Assembly (NCBI GenBank): GCA_020436935.1
Contig: JAGQWX010000019.1
Span: forward strand, 18,554-82,553
Direction: 5' to 3'
DNA from: Saprospiraceae bacterium
GTDB lineage: Bacteria; Bacteroidota; Bacteroidia; Chitinophagales; Saprospiraceae
Length of the DNA: 64,000 nt
A program made the position numbers and the translations under genes. Below the pieces are notes generated by a model. It saw only the letters and a program-made list of their open reading frames with translations. It searched no databases and was not told where the DNA came from. Positions within the stretch are counted from its first letter, which is position 1, and each line of letters starts with the position of its first letter. This document shows, piece by piece, positions 38,080 to 45,971 of the stretch.

Positions 38080-38823
38080 CTAATAGGAAGTAATGGGTGA
38101 GGCAGCTATGCTGGCAGCACTGGTTGACCGACTCATGCTGTAAAAATCATCAGAGCCAATGATGACATGGTCGATAAAGGTACAGTGGAATAGTTTGCAA
38201 ATCTCTTTGATGTTGTGGGTGACTTGTTCGTCCTGAAGTGAGGGTTGGCAGCAACCGCTCGGATGGTTGTGAAAAACGACTATGGCGTGGGCCATATGTT
38301 TACAAATGTAGTTGCCGATCAGGCGCAAATCTATGGGGACCATTGTTAGTGTGCCCGATGCAATTTTGCGGACAAAGATGGGCTTGAGTTTAGGGTTGAG
38401 GAGCAGTATCCAGAATTCTTCCTGCTGCAGACCATCAAAATGTTTTCGCATGTATCTGTAGGCATCTGTTGATGATTGGATGACCACATCTGCAGGATTG
38501 GGTATGGTGCATCTCCGGGATAATTCCAAAGCTGCCAATATATTGACAGCTTTGGCTAATCCAATGCCTTGCACTTTACACATGCCAGAAAGGTTTTCAT
38601 GGACAAGATTGACAATCTTATTTTCTGCAACCATCAGTAATTCTCTCGCCAGATCAAATGCCGTCTTTTTTCGGGTGCCGGTGCCAATGAGGATTGAAAG
38701 CAATTCAATGTCACTGAGGTGATCGGCACCCCTCGCGATGAGTTTTTCTCGGGGCCGGTCTTCTTCAGCCCATTGGTGGATTGTCATGTGTTGGTGAACG
38801 GCGTTTTCATTCAAATTTTTCAT
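38080..38823 (-). CDS. radC: RadC-family JAB/MPN-domain protein
   Basis: 247 residues. The N-terminal part has the RadC helix-hairpin-helix region (DRPREKLIARGADHLSDIELL, SILIGTGT, CKVQGIGLAKA). The C-terminal JAMM metal site reads VVFHNHPSGCCQPSLQDEQVT, with the His-x-His-Pro-Ser-Gly and later Asp ligands present, so a metal-dependent peptidase or isopeptidase fold is intact. The molecular role of RadC proteins is unsettled; the older DNA-repair link to E. coli radC102 was withdrawn. It is the upstream partner of recQ (21-base gap) and near ssb, a context that still suggests a DNA-related job. Confidence 0.93.
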   Translation of the reverse strand: MKNLNENAVHQHMTIHQWAEEDRPREKLIARGADHLSDIELLSILIGTGTRKKTAFDLARELLMVAENKIVNLVHENLSGMCKVQGIGLAKAVNILAALELSRRCTIPNPADVVIQSSTDAYRYMRKHFDGLQQEEFWILLLNPKLKPIFVRKIASGTLTMVPIDLRLIGNYICKHMAHAIVVFHNHPSGCCQPSLQDEQVTHNIKEICKLFHCTFIDHVIIGSDDFYSMSRSTSAASIAASPITSY

Positions 38824-38915
38824 AGTATTAAATTAAGAGGGTGTTTCTAAATAGGGTAGACGCATGGATAGAAATACATAGGGTTGTGTGTTATAAAGAA
38901 GGCATCATGTGCATG

Positions 38916-38945
38916 AAAAATTCGAGGAGGGCAGTTGCCCTCCCC
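38916..38945 (-). terminator. Rho-independent terminator after ssb
   Basis: Arms GGAGGGCA (38926-38933) and TGCCCTCC (38936-38943); read on the minus strand the hairpin is followed by TCGAATTTTT. It separates ssb from the radC-recQ pair. Confidence 0.75.
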
Positions 38946-38976
38946 AAATCATAGATGACTATGGTAAAGACCCAAA

Positions 38977-39351
38977 CTAAAAAGGTTGCACTTTTTTACG
39001 GGATTCTTCTTTTTCAGCTTTCCTGTCCATGAGCATGAAATCAGTGACAACCACCTCTGCCACTTTTTGCTCCTTGCCATTTTTGTCTTCGTAGGTTCTG
39101 TACTGGATACTTCCATTTACAACAACAGAAGCACCCTTTGTTAACACTTTAGTCATTAATTCTGCTTGCAAGCCCCACGCAATCAGATTGTGCCATTGGG
39201 TTTCTTTTTGCAATTCACCTTTTGCATTTTTAAAGGAGCTGGAGGTCGCCAGAGAAACATTGGCTTTTTTATTACCACTCTTAAATGTGTACAAGTTTAC
39301 ATCCTGACCAAGGTTGCCAATAAGTCTAACTGCATTGTTCATCGTTCTCAT
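38977..39351 (-). CDS. ssb: Single-stranded DNA-binding protein, short form
   Basis: 124 residues with the OB-fold pattern of bacterial SSB: NNAVRLIGNLGQDVNL at the start, ANVSLATSS, ETQWHNLIAWG, and YRTYEDKNGKEQKVAEVVV. SSB coats single-stranded DNA and recruits repair proteins through an acidic tail ending in about DDDIPF. Here the Gly-rich linker is absent and the tail reads KKVQPF, keeping Pro-Phe but not the acidic run, so this is probably a secondary SSB, or one with altered partner binding. A second ATG three codons downstream gives the more usual N-terminus. The array of CGTTTATAAA repeats 111 bases upstream may control it. Confidence 0.93.
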   Translation of the reverse strand: MRTMNNAVRLIGNLGQDVNLYTFKSGNKKANVSLATSSSFKNAKGELQKETQWHNLIAWGLQAELMTKVLTKGASVVVNGSIQYRTYEDKNGKEQKVAEVVVTDFMLMDRKAEKEESRKKVQPF

Positions 39352-39461
39352 CTTTTTAAAGTTTGTGCCTTTTGTGGGCGGGTTAATGTTTAATAATCAA
39401 ATAAGCTTTTTCGATTGATCAATTCGATGTTGCAAATCTCTGGCGGCTTTTTTTATTTATC

Positions 39462-39513
39462 CGTTTTTAAACGTTTATAAACGTTTATAAGCGTTTATAA
39501 ACGTTTATAAACG
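39462..39513. repeat. Iteron-like array of five 10-base CGTTTATAAA units
   Basis: Units start at 39462, 39472, 39482, 39492 and 39502, exactly 10 bases apart, with final CG at 39512. The first is CGTTTTTAAA and the third ends in G; the others are identical. Each unit plus the next CG makes the palindrome CGTTTATAAACG, so the array is a chain of overlapping 12-base palindromes on one helical face. It lies between the divergent ssb and DUF305 genes. This 303-base gap (39352-39654) holds no gene. Confidence 0.9.
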
Positions 39514-39654
39514 GATATATCGATGAAAATCAACAACTTATGAAAACGCATATTTTCAAAATATTTTAAAGAACATTGATTCTAAATTCAAAGAATTGAT
39601 CTTTTACCCCAGGATAGGCGTCATATAATTAAACGCACATCAATTACTCATTCA

Positions 39655-40110
39655 ATGAAAAAGTCAAATTATTCAAGATTCTTACTCATGTTGGCATTGT
39701 CAGGAATCTCCATGTACATCACAATGTATTTTAATACTTATGAAATGAGTCATGTATTTTATAGCTGGACCAGGATGTATATGACCTTGATTGGCCTTGG
39801 GGGTATGGCCATCATTATGTTTTTATTTATGAAGGATATGTACAAGAACAAAATGAAGAATACTTTGATAGTGATTGGGAGTCTATTGATGATGACGCTG
39901 GCTACATTGCTCGTCCGGACGCAGGTTCCTATCGATGACCTTAAATGGATGAAAGCTATGATTCCGCATCACTCCATAGCCATTCTCACCAGTGGTCGAG
40001 CAGACATCAAAGACCCCGAGGTAAAAAAACTTGCCGAGGATATCATTGAAACCCAGAAAAGAGAAATTGCTGAAATGAAGAAAATGATTGAAAGATTGGA
40101 AAATGAGTAA
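39655..40110 (+). CDS. Membrane-anchored DUF305 family protein
   Basis: 151 residues. Three hydrophobic segments (residues 8-25, 42-60, 70-88) lead to a soluble C-terminal part that matches DUF305: WMKAMIPHHSIAIL, then DIKDPEVKKLAEDIIETQKREI and EMKKMIERL. The MIPHH motif with paired His is the family hallmark and a likely metal site, in a ferritin-like helical fold. DUF305 proteins often occur with copper and heavy-metal resistance genes, but none are seen here. A hairpin right after the stop codon may end the transcript. Confidence 0.88.
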   Translation: MKKSNYSRFLLMLALSGISMYITMYFNTYEMSHVFYSWTRMYMTLIGLGGMAIIMFLFMKDMYKNKMKNTLIVIGSLLMMTLATLLVRTQVPIDDLKWMKAMIPHHSIAILTSGRADIKDPEVKKLAEDIIETQKREIAEMKKMIERLENE

Positions 40111-40141
40111 AGGCGAACAGAAATATTTTCCTGTTCGCCTT
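40110..40141 (+). terminator. Hairpin after the DUF305 gene
   Basis: AAGGCGAACAG (40110-40120) pairs perfectly with CTGTTCGCCTT (40131-40141) around a 10-base loop. The T run is not immediate (TGCTCTTCCATTTTT), so termination may be partial. Confidence 0.65.
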
Positions 40142-40235
40142 GCTCTTCCATTTTTATATAAAAGGAGTTTCGAACTCGCTTTTGAAAGTCATAAATTTTG
40201 AATCGCACATCGATTAAGGGAAAGTATTTTTTAAC

Positions 40236-40733
40236 CTACATTTCATCGGAACTTGGGCCATAACTTCCCGGAATTGGAACATTCAAAAGCCTCAAATAAA
40301 CGCCCAGCTGTGCCCTGTGGTGGACAACCTGAGATGCTGTATTTCTCATTTCATCGAGCCTGGGGTTATTGGTAAAAACCATTGCTCCACTTGAAATTGG
40401 CCAAAGTTGCCAGAGGTCCACATCTCCATATTTGTCAAGACTGGCAAGTCCATTTTCAAGGCTTTCTTCAAAATGCGCCATCAATTCTGCGTTGTTGTTA
40501 ATTTGTTTTGGCTTGTATTCGTTGGCTTCGAAATCAATGCCATTAGTGGTCAGGATTAATTCAAACCAAGTGGGCAGTTCTGCAATGTGTGTCACCAATT
40601 GAATGAGTTTCATACTTTTAGGGTGAGGTTGCCATTCGTACTTATCTTCAGGAATGATGCTTAAAAATTTTTTAGTAGTCTGAGCTTCCCGCTCCATTTC
40701 TCTTCTAAACATTTGAATAGGTGTGATTTCCAT
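40236..40733 (-). CDS. DinB-like four-helix bundle metal-binding protein
   Basis: 165 residues from the ATG at 40733; a TTG eight codons upstream is open but less likely. The order of motifs fits the DinB/DUF664 superfamily: PEDKYEWQPHPKSMKLIQLVTHIAELP near the start (shown in part; the His in VTHIAE is a ligand), and QVVHHRAQLGVYLRLLNVPIP near the end with the His-His pair. The terminal GSYGPSSDE is typical for Bacteroidota members. These proteins are related to thiol-dependent transferases (such as BstA and YfiT); the substrate is unknown. It may be co-transcribed with the WYL regulator 226 bases upstream on the same strand. Confidence 0.88.
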   Translation of the reverse strand: MEITPIQMFRREMEREAQTTKKFLSIIPEDKYEWQPHPKSMKLIQLVTHIAELPTWFELILTTNGIDFEANEYKPKQINNNAELMAHFEESLENGLASLDKYGDVDLWQLWPISSGAMVFTNNPRLDEMRNTASQVVHHRAQLGVYLRLLNVPIPGSYGPSSDEM

Positions 40734-40959
40734 GATTTTATTTTTTTGTTGATACAAAGAAAATGTGGTCAGGTGACAGCCCTGTGTCAGTAGGATTTTG
40801 TGAATTCAAATTTTTTATGATTTAAAGTGATGAATTTGGCTTTTCTCATCAGAGTAGACCAAAAACCAAGTGTATCACACTCATACCTAGGCATAAAATA
40901 AAAAGAAACAAAATGGACTTGGGAAAGCACAAACAAAAGAACCAGTTGGTCTTTACGGA

Positions 40960-41952
40960 TTAATTTTTTACAGATTCCAAATAAGCCATTCTCTCGGCTG
41001 GTGGTTGGTAATTTGAAGTATTTTCAAGAAACTTTTCAGCTATATACCTCATTTTGCCAATCATTTCCTCGGGCTCCACTATTTCAATGGCATCCATAAA
41101 AGACATCGCCCATCTGGAAATGCTCCAAATGTTGGAAGTGAGAAAGTGGAGTTCCACTCTTTCACCCAGGTCGATTTCTTTTACAAAACCATAATAATAC
41201 TTCTGGTCTCCAAAATATCTGTAGGAATGCTTACATGTGGTGAAGACTACCTTTATCAATTCAAAATCTTTGGCCTCTTTGTTGACAAAGTCATCAAACG
41301 GAGGATGGTTTTTTGTGAACGGTTTTGAACTGAGTTCAATATTGGTGATCCTGTCCAAACGGAAATCTCTGTAATCGTTTCTCAGTTGACAAAAGGCGAT
41401 CAGCCTCCAATTGTTTCCTGTTTGAAAAACACCGATGGGTTCAACAGTGCGCAATGTGATCTCCTGACTACTGTTGGCAAAATATTCAAAATTTACAACG
41501 AATTTATGGGCTATAGCTGTGAGCAATTTTTCGAGAGGAATGGATTTATTGGGAGGTGTAAACCTGTTTTCAATAACTTTTACATTCTTTTCGAGATTTT
41601 CAACAATGGTTTTATCCGGTCCTTTGAGGATAGCTTTAATTTTAAATAATGCCGACTCATAACTGTTTTTCAACTCCTCATCCCCAACATTTCGGAGTAA
41701 TTTAGAGGACGCAACAAAAGCCATGGCCTCTTCTCTCGTAAACATAACAGGCGGCAACTTGTACCCATCCACGAGAGAATATCCCCTTCCTGCTTCCCCA
41801 ATAATGGGAATGCCCGCCTCTTCCAGCGAACGGATGTCCCTGTACACAGTCCTCAAACTGATGTCATATCTGTCTGCCAATTCCTGCGAAGTTACCACCT
41901 TTTTGGACTGCAGATGGATGAGCATGGATGTAATTCTATCGAATCTGTTCAT
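40960..41952 (-). CDS. YafY-type transcriptional regulator (HTH_11 + WYL domain)
   Basis: 330 residues. An N-terminal winged helix (MNRFDRITSMLIHLQSKK, ELADRYDISLRTVYRDIRSL) is followed by the invariant EEAGIPIIGEAGRGYSL and PPVMFTREEAMAF segments, and by a WYL domain (residues 140-215; FQTGNNWRLIAFCQLRNDYRDFRLDRI) that binds ligands or nucleic acid. Regulators of this type often control neighbouring genes or defence loci. A TATATTTG box on the minus strand at 41958-41965 ends only 6 bases before the ATG, so the mRNA may be nearly leaderless. The 47-base repeat array begins about 90 bases upstream and may contain operators. Confidence 0.93.
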   Translation of the reverse strand: MNRFDRITSMLIHLQSKKVVTSQELADRYDISLRTVYRDIRSLEEAGIPIIGEAGRGYSLVDGYKLPPVMFTREEAMAFVASSKLLRNVGDEELKNSYESALFKIKAILKGPDKTIVENLEKNVKVIENRFTPPNKSIPLEKLLTAIAHKFVVNFEYFANSSQEITLRTVEPIGVFQTGNNWRLIAFCQLRNDYRDFRLDRITNIELSSKPFTKNHPPFDDFVNKEAKDFELIKVVFTTCKHSYRYFGDQKYYYGFVKEIDLGERVELHFLTSNIWSISRWAMSFMDAIEIVEPEEMIGKMRYIAEKFLENTSNYQPPAERMAYLESVKN

Positions 41953-42041
41953 GCCAACAAATATAATGCAAATGAAGCTTTTTGGTGAAACTTCGTTTGA
42001 AGGAAGGTCACTGGTAAAATTGTAAGTGGATGTAGGAAGCA

Positions 42042-42338
42042 GTCACATTTACTCTACGGTGTGGAAGATGTTGACGGTGACGTATATGTCACATTTACTC
42101 CACGTTGGTGGAAGAAGAAAAGCGTGACGTATATGTCACATTTACTCCACGTTGTTGTAAGAAGATATGCGTGACGTATATGTCACATTTACTCCAAAGT
42201 AAGGGCATGATGTTGATGGTGACGTATATGTCACATTCACTCCACGTTGTTGGAAGAAGATATGCGTAACGTAACTGTCACATTTACTCCACAATGTTAG
42301 AAGTTGTTGATAGTGACGTATATGTCACATTTACTCCA
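42042..42338. repeat. Array of seven repeats of about 47 bases carrying a GTGACGTATATGTCAC palindrome
   Basis: The core GTCACATTTACTCC recurs at 42042, 42088, 42135, 42182, 42230, 42277 and 42324 (steps of 46, 47, 47, 48, 47 and 47). Most copies are preceded by GTGACGTATAT, giving the near-palindrome GTGACGTATATGTCAC, and followed by CAC. The remaining 20 or so bases per unit vary but are related to one another (GTTGTTGGAAGAAGATATGC type). The step is not a multiple of three and stop codons occur in each frame, so it is not coding. Confidence 0.9.
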
Positions 42339-42432
42339 CACACCAGAAAGAATGCTATATGAACTTATTGATCATCTCTACGCCACTCGCAGAAACCCTG
42401 TTCATTCCATTCCTAAGCCCAAAATCCCTGAA

Positions 42433-42606
42433 TCAAATATTTTGTCTGTCCAAAAACCCAAGGATCAATAAGCCTAAAAATGCAATAAGCATAATGATCA
42501 AACCCGGAAAGATATTGAGCTCATCGAAATGCAGTGTGCGGGCGTCAAGTGCTAAGGGTAGCATGGTAATTACTGTAACCACCAATGCTTTATAATAAGC
42601 TCTCAT
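42433..42606 (-). CDS. Small hypothetical membrane protein
   Basis: 57 residues with an ATG start, beginning MRAYYKALVVTVITMLPLAL (a signal-like or membrane segment), then a short polar stretch LDARTLHFDELNIFPG, then a strongly hydrophobic segment (LIIMLIAFLGLLILGF) and a basic tail. The two-segment pattern and the good ATG make it more likely than the open frame on the opposite strand. No family is recognised. Coding status is uncertain for such a short frame. Confidence 0.45.
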   Translation of the reverse strand: MRAYYKALVVTVITMLPLALDARTLHFDELNIFPGLIIMLIAFLGLLILGFLDRQNI

Positions 42607-42745
42607 TTTTTAGAATTTTATATTTCAAATCTAAGGCTAGATTCTCTCAGATCAACTGTTTATCGTTATCTGAAGGGGTGAGAAAAGTCATCAATTGGTC
42701 CTGAAAATGATCATAATTTGGGCTTATATTCTAAAAATGTTGCCA

Positions 42746-43243
42746 ATGAAAAGGGAAGAGCACAAGCCGATACTCATCGTAGGGTTCGGCAATCCATCAA
42801 TCAGAGAGGAATCTATTGGTATAGAAGTGGTGAAAAAAATCAGACAACACGTATGGCCCAAACACGTGCAGTTTGAAATCAACAATAAAACAAATGATTT
42901 ACCCCTGGAAGTTTTTTATGACCACGAATTTGTCATCTTTATTATCTCGGCCCATACCAATCACCCCATAGGCAATGTGAGAGGTTTTAAAGAAGTACAA
43001 GGCAGGCCTTATTACTGGACAAAGTGTTCTTTTGATATTGCGCTCAAGCGTCTGCTTGAAAAAATCCATGCCAGGAATGAAGAAACAATGATTGATCTTG
43101 TTTTGATTTCGATTGGCGGAGAGGATGAAAAAGTCCGACCAGGCAATGAGTTTTGGAAGGCAAATTTGAAGGAAATAGAAGATAGTGTTGCTGACCTGGT
43201 ATTTGATTATCTGGCTTCGCCTCGGGAAACGAGTGTTGGATAA
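42746..43243 (+). CDS. Divergent hydrogenase-maturation-protease-like (M52 fold) protein
   Basis: About 165 residues from the ATG at 42746; earlier starts (ATG 42737, ATG 42707, TTG 42695) add only a hydrophobic lead without family similarity. The beginning KPILIVGFGNPSIREESIG, then IEVVKKI, follows the M52 pattern (ILVLGIGNPL-x-x-DDGVG). In M52 enzymes a Glu/Asp here, a later Asp and a His bind nickel; in this protein the later strand reads VIFIISAHTNHP with no Asp, and the His region reads TKCSFDIALKRLL. The ligand set is therefore incomplete. No hydrogenase genes are nearby, so hydrogenase processing is unlikely and the function is open. Confidence 0.6.
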   Translation: MKREEHKPILIVGFGNPSIREESIGIEVVKKIRQHVWPKHVQFEINNKTNDLPLEVFYDHEFVIFIISAHTNHPIGNVRGFKEVQGRPYYWTKCSFDIALKRLLEKIHARNEETMIDLVLISIGGEDEKVRPGNEFWKANLKEIEDSVADLVFDYLASPRETSVG

Positions 43244-43352
43244 AGCATTGATGATACCTTCTGATCTTATTTATTAATCAGTTCTCCTGATTTTTAGGAG
43301 GTATTCATGTGAATAATTGTTGTTGAAGTATTTTTACGTATTTCGAAAGCCA

Positions 43353-43383
43353 TTGACTTTCAATACAATATTCAATATATTTG
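43353..43383 (+). promoter_or_regulatory. Bacteroidota-type promoter ahead of the gene at 43400
   Basis: TTG at 43353-43355 and TATATTTG at 43376-43383 are separated by 20 bases, a full match to the consensus; the ATG follows 16 bases later. Confidence 0.75.
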
Positions 43384-43399
43384 GCAAAAAATATATCAA

Positions 43400-44017
43400 A
43401 TGCCACCCTCAAAAAACAAACTGGACAAGCAAGTCCTGATCTATGATGAATTCCCAAAGTTGGATGTGCAAGTAGCTTCCCCAACAAAATTGATGAACAA
43501 TAAGCCCACCCAAGTCGACAGCAAATTGGAGGCCAAATGGGCAAAAGACATGTTTAAAGACGTCGACCTCAAAAAGGTAAAAACTACGTTGACCTTATCA
43601 GCGGCTCAAACCACCATTTCCGGCAAGGCCCATCTGGAAGCTGTTGCTTGCAGAAACGTCTTTCCCACCAATCCAACCATCGAATTCCACAACGACCGCT
43701 CCGATCACTTTGGGGGCCAATTGTATTTCTGGTTGCATGGCCTGAAAGGTGGTGAGCAGATGCAATTCATCATCCAAATGACAGGATACGCAAGTGGTGG
43801 AGCTAAAATCAGAGTCGGTGCTTCTTATCCAACTTTATACTCTCTGGTGCCGATCGAAGTGCAGGGAAGCATGAACCTCACACTTGGAAATGTACTCCAG
43901 GTGGCCAGCCAACCGACAGGAGGACTTGGCCTTGTAACTCTTGAAGTCAATTTCAACAATGCCCAATATGGCAGCTGGTTGTTTTGGGATATCAAGTTCA
44001 AAAACCTGAATGAGTAA
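43400..44017 (+). CDS. Hypothetical protein, family not recognised
   Basis: 205 residues with an ATG start and a very good promoter directly upstream, so it is a real gene. It has no signal peptide, no transmembrane segment and no known catalytic motif. The first 60 residues are charged and Lys-rich (KNKLDKQVLIYDEFPKLDV); the rest alternates hydrophobic and polar residues in a way that suggests an all-beta jelly-roll or sandwich (TIEFHNDRSDHFGGQLYFWL, GGAKIRVGASYPTLYSLVPI, SWLFWDIKFKNL). It stands alone between an M52-like gene and a convergent GMC oxidoreductase. Confidence 0.8.
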   Translation: MPPSKNKLDKQVLIYDEFPKLDVQVASPTKLMNNKPTQVDSKLEAKWAKDMFKDVDLKKVKTTLTLSAAQTTISGKAHLEAVACRNVFPTNPTIEFHNDRSDHFGGQLYFWLHGLKGGEQMQFIIQMTGYASGGAKIRVGASYPTLYSLVPIEVQGSMNLTLGNVLQVASQPTGGLGLVTLEVNFNNAQYGSWLFWDIKFKNLNE

Positions 44018-44208
44018 GGTCTTATATTTCTGACTTACTTATTGTATACTTATCGGAAATAGAATTGTCCACTTCCATGCTGCTAAAATGAACCATTTCT
44101 TCGTTGCAAATACTCGCTGGAGGTACCACTCCAGCTGCGTTTTGTGCCTCGATCTGATTCATTTTATCACCACATGCAAAATGGACATTCCATATTCCGA
44201 TAAGTATA

Positions 44209-45924
44209 TTACTGAAGATTCATTTTTTTGAGTTCGGACACAGCAAAGTCTGCGGCCCGGGCTGTAAGCGCCATGTAGGTGATGGATGGATTGACGCATG
44301 AGGCTGAAGTCATGGCCGCGCCGTCGGTCACAAAAACATTTTTGCAGGCATGGACCTGGTTGAAGGCATTGAGGACAGAAGTTTTCTCCTCTCTTCCCAT
44401 TCTGGCGGTGCCCATTTCGTGGATACCCAATCCGAGATGGGTGACACGGTTGTAGGTACTAATGTTTTTAAATCCGGCGGCTTCAAGCATTTCGGCACAA
44501 GAGTTTTCGATGTCTTTGCGCATCGCCAATTCGTTTTCACCAAATGCAGCATCAAATACGATGAGCGGCACACCCCACTTGTCTTTTTTATCCGGATCGA
44601 GGTACATCCTGTTTTCTGAATTGGACAGCACTTCACCAAAACCTCCAAAACCAAACCTCCACGGCCCCGGTTTGGTAAGGCTTTCCTTGAACGAAGCACC
44701 AAAACCATCCTGATTCGTGCCCCTGCTCCAGTCCTCCCGGCTTGCCCCGCCCTGATAACCAAAGCCTCTCAGATAATTTTGTTTGTCCTCACCCCAGTTT
44801 CTGAATCTAGGAATGTACAATGCATTGGGTCTTTGTCCAAAGACATAGTCATCTTCAAATCCTTCAACCATAGCTGAGGCACCTACGCCCAACTGATGGT
44901 CCATGATGTTGCGTCCCACCTGATCGCTGTCATTGCCGAGACCGTTGGGAAATCTTTCGGATTTTGAATTGAGCAGGAGGGCAGCAGTATTCATGGCTCC
45001 GGCATTGAGGAAGATGATTTTGGCAAAATACTCAGTGACCTCCATGGTGTTTTGATCAATCACCCTCACACCGGTCGCTTTTCCTTTTTCGCCATCATAA
45101 ATGATTTCTGTAGCAATCGAATCGTGGAGGATGCTGAGTTTGTTGGTCCTCATAGCAGCTGGAATCGACCCGGACAGTGAACTGTAATAGGCACCATAAG
45201 GGCAACCCCTGCTGCACTTATTCCTGTATTGACAAGATCCCCGGCCCAGGTCTGTATGTACTTGCTGTGATTGGGTAAGGTTTGCAATTCTTCCGATGGT
45301 CACTGGACGATTGAATTTGTCCTTCATCATATTTTTGAAATGTATTTCTGGAGCACTCATCGGCATTGGGGGCAGGAAATGTCCATCAGGAAGTACTTCG
45401 AGACCTTCTTTTTGTCCGCTGATGCCTACAAATTTCTCCACGTAAGTGTACCAAGGTTCGAGATCATCGTATCTGATTGGCCAGTCAATGCCGATGCCTT
45501 CTTTGGCGTTGGCTTCAAAATCCTGACGGTTCCAGCGGTAAGATTGACGGCCCCAGTGCATTGATTTGCCCCCTGTGTGGTATGCTCTGATCCAGTCAAA
45601 ACCTTGTTTTTCAATGTATGGATTATCGGTGTCATTGGTAAAAAACTTACCGGTCTCTTCATTTACAAGCGTGCCAAAACGTGCATTTGCCCACTTTTCT
45701 TCAGCTGAATATGTGGTGACCTTCCCCCGATGCTGGAAGTCCCAGGGCTCAAGCATGGCAGTGTCATAATCTTTGACGTGTTTGACTTCGCGTCCGCGCT
45801 CAATCATCAAAACACTCAGGCCTTTTTCAGTCAGCTCTTTGGCTGCCATGCCTCCGGTCATGCCCGATCCTACGACAATGGCATCAAAAGTGTTTTGTTT
45901 TTCCGCATTTATATTCAGGTACAT
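44209..45924 (-). CDS. GMC-family FAD-dependent oxidoreductase
   Basis: 571 residues. The FAD-binding Rossmann motif is AIVVGSGMTGGMAAKEL (residues 15-31); the middle shows GKSMHWGRQSYRWN and a Cys cluster (CQYRNKCSRGCPYGAYY) of the gluconate/choline dehydrogenase type; the active-site His lies in LGLGIHEMGTARMG and the end reads CVNPSITYMALTARAADF. Such Bacteroidota proteins are the large subunit of membrane sugar or alcohol dehydrogenases and pass electrons to a cytochrome. The gene 47 bases upstream encodes the subunit 3 partner. The substrate is probably a sugar or sugar acid, by family only. A cytochrome c subunit is not found here. Confidence 0.93.
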   Translation of the reverse strand: MYLNINAEKQNTFDAIVVGSGMTGGMAAKELTEKGLSVLMIERGREVKHVKDYDTAMLEPWDFQHRGKVTTYSAEEKWANARFGTLVNEETGKFFTNDTDNPYIEKQGFDWIRAYHTGGKSMHWGRQSYRWNRQDFEANAKEGIGIDWPIRYDDLEPWYTYVEKFVGISGQKEGLEVLPDGHFLPPMPMSAPEIHFKNMMKDKFNRPVTIGRIANLTQSQQVHTDLGRGSCQYRNKCSRGCPYGAYYSSLSGSIPAAMRTNKLSILHDSIATEIIYDGEKGKATGVRVIDQNTMEVTEYFAKIIFLNAGAMNTAALLLNSKSERFPNGLGNDSDQVGRNIMDHQLGVGASAMVEGFEDDYVFGQRPNALYIPRFRNWGEDKQNYLRGFGYQGGASREDWSRGTNQDGFGASFKESLTKPGPWRFGFGGFGEVLSNSENRMYLDPDKKDKWGVPLIVFDAAFGENELAMRKDIENSCAEMLEAAGFKNISTYNRVTHLGLGIHEMGTARMGREEKTSVLNAFNQVHACKNVFVTDGAAMTSASCVNPSITYMALTARAADFAVSELKKMNLQ

Positions 45925-45971
45925 GATTTGAATTTCGAATTTTAAAAAATTGTTTCAGTTTTTTTAAAACA

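Noticed and set aside
42042..42338. CRISPR array
   Set aside because: The variable segments between the repeated cores resemble each other, the repeat is imperfect, the period is only about 47 bases with steps of 46 to 48, and no cas gene is near.
42359..42595. 78-residue plus-strand frame
   Set aside because: Ser/Lys/Pro-rich without family features; the minus-strand frame 42433-42606 has a better start and two hydrophobic segments.
42746..43243. Functional hydrogenase maturation protease (hycI/hupD)
   Set aside because: Ligand residues appear incomplete and no hydrogenase gene is nearby, so no gene symbol is given.
43284..43305. Terminator hairpin after the M52-like gene
   Set aside because: Only a five-base CTCCT/AGGAG stem and no T run behind it.
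44022..44162. 46-residue minus-strand frame after the GMC oxidoreductase gene
   Set aside because: ATG start and correct strand, but no recognisable domain, no hydrophobic segment and no heme motif; too weak to list as a gene.
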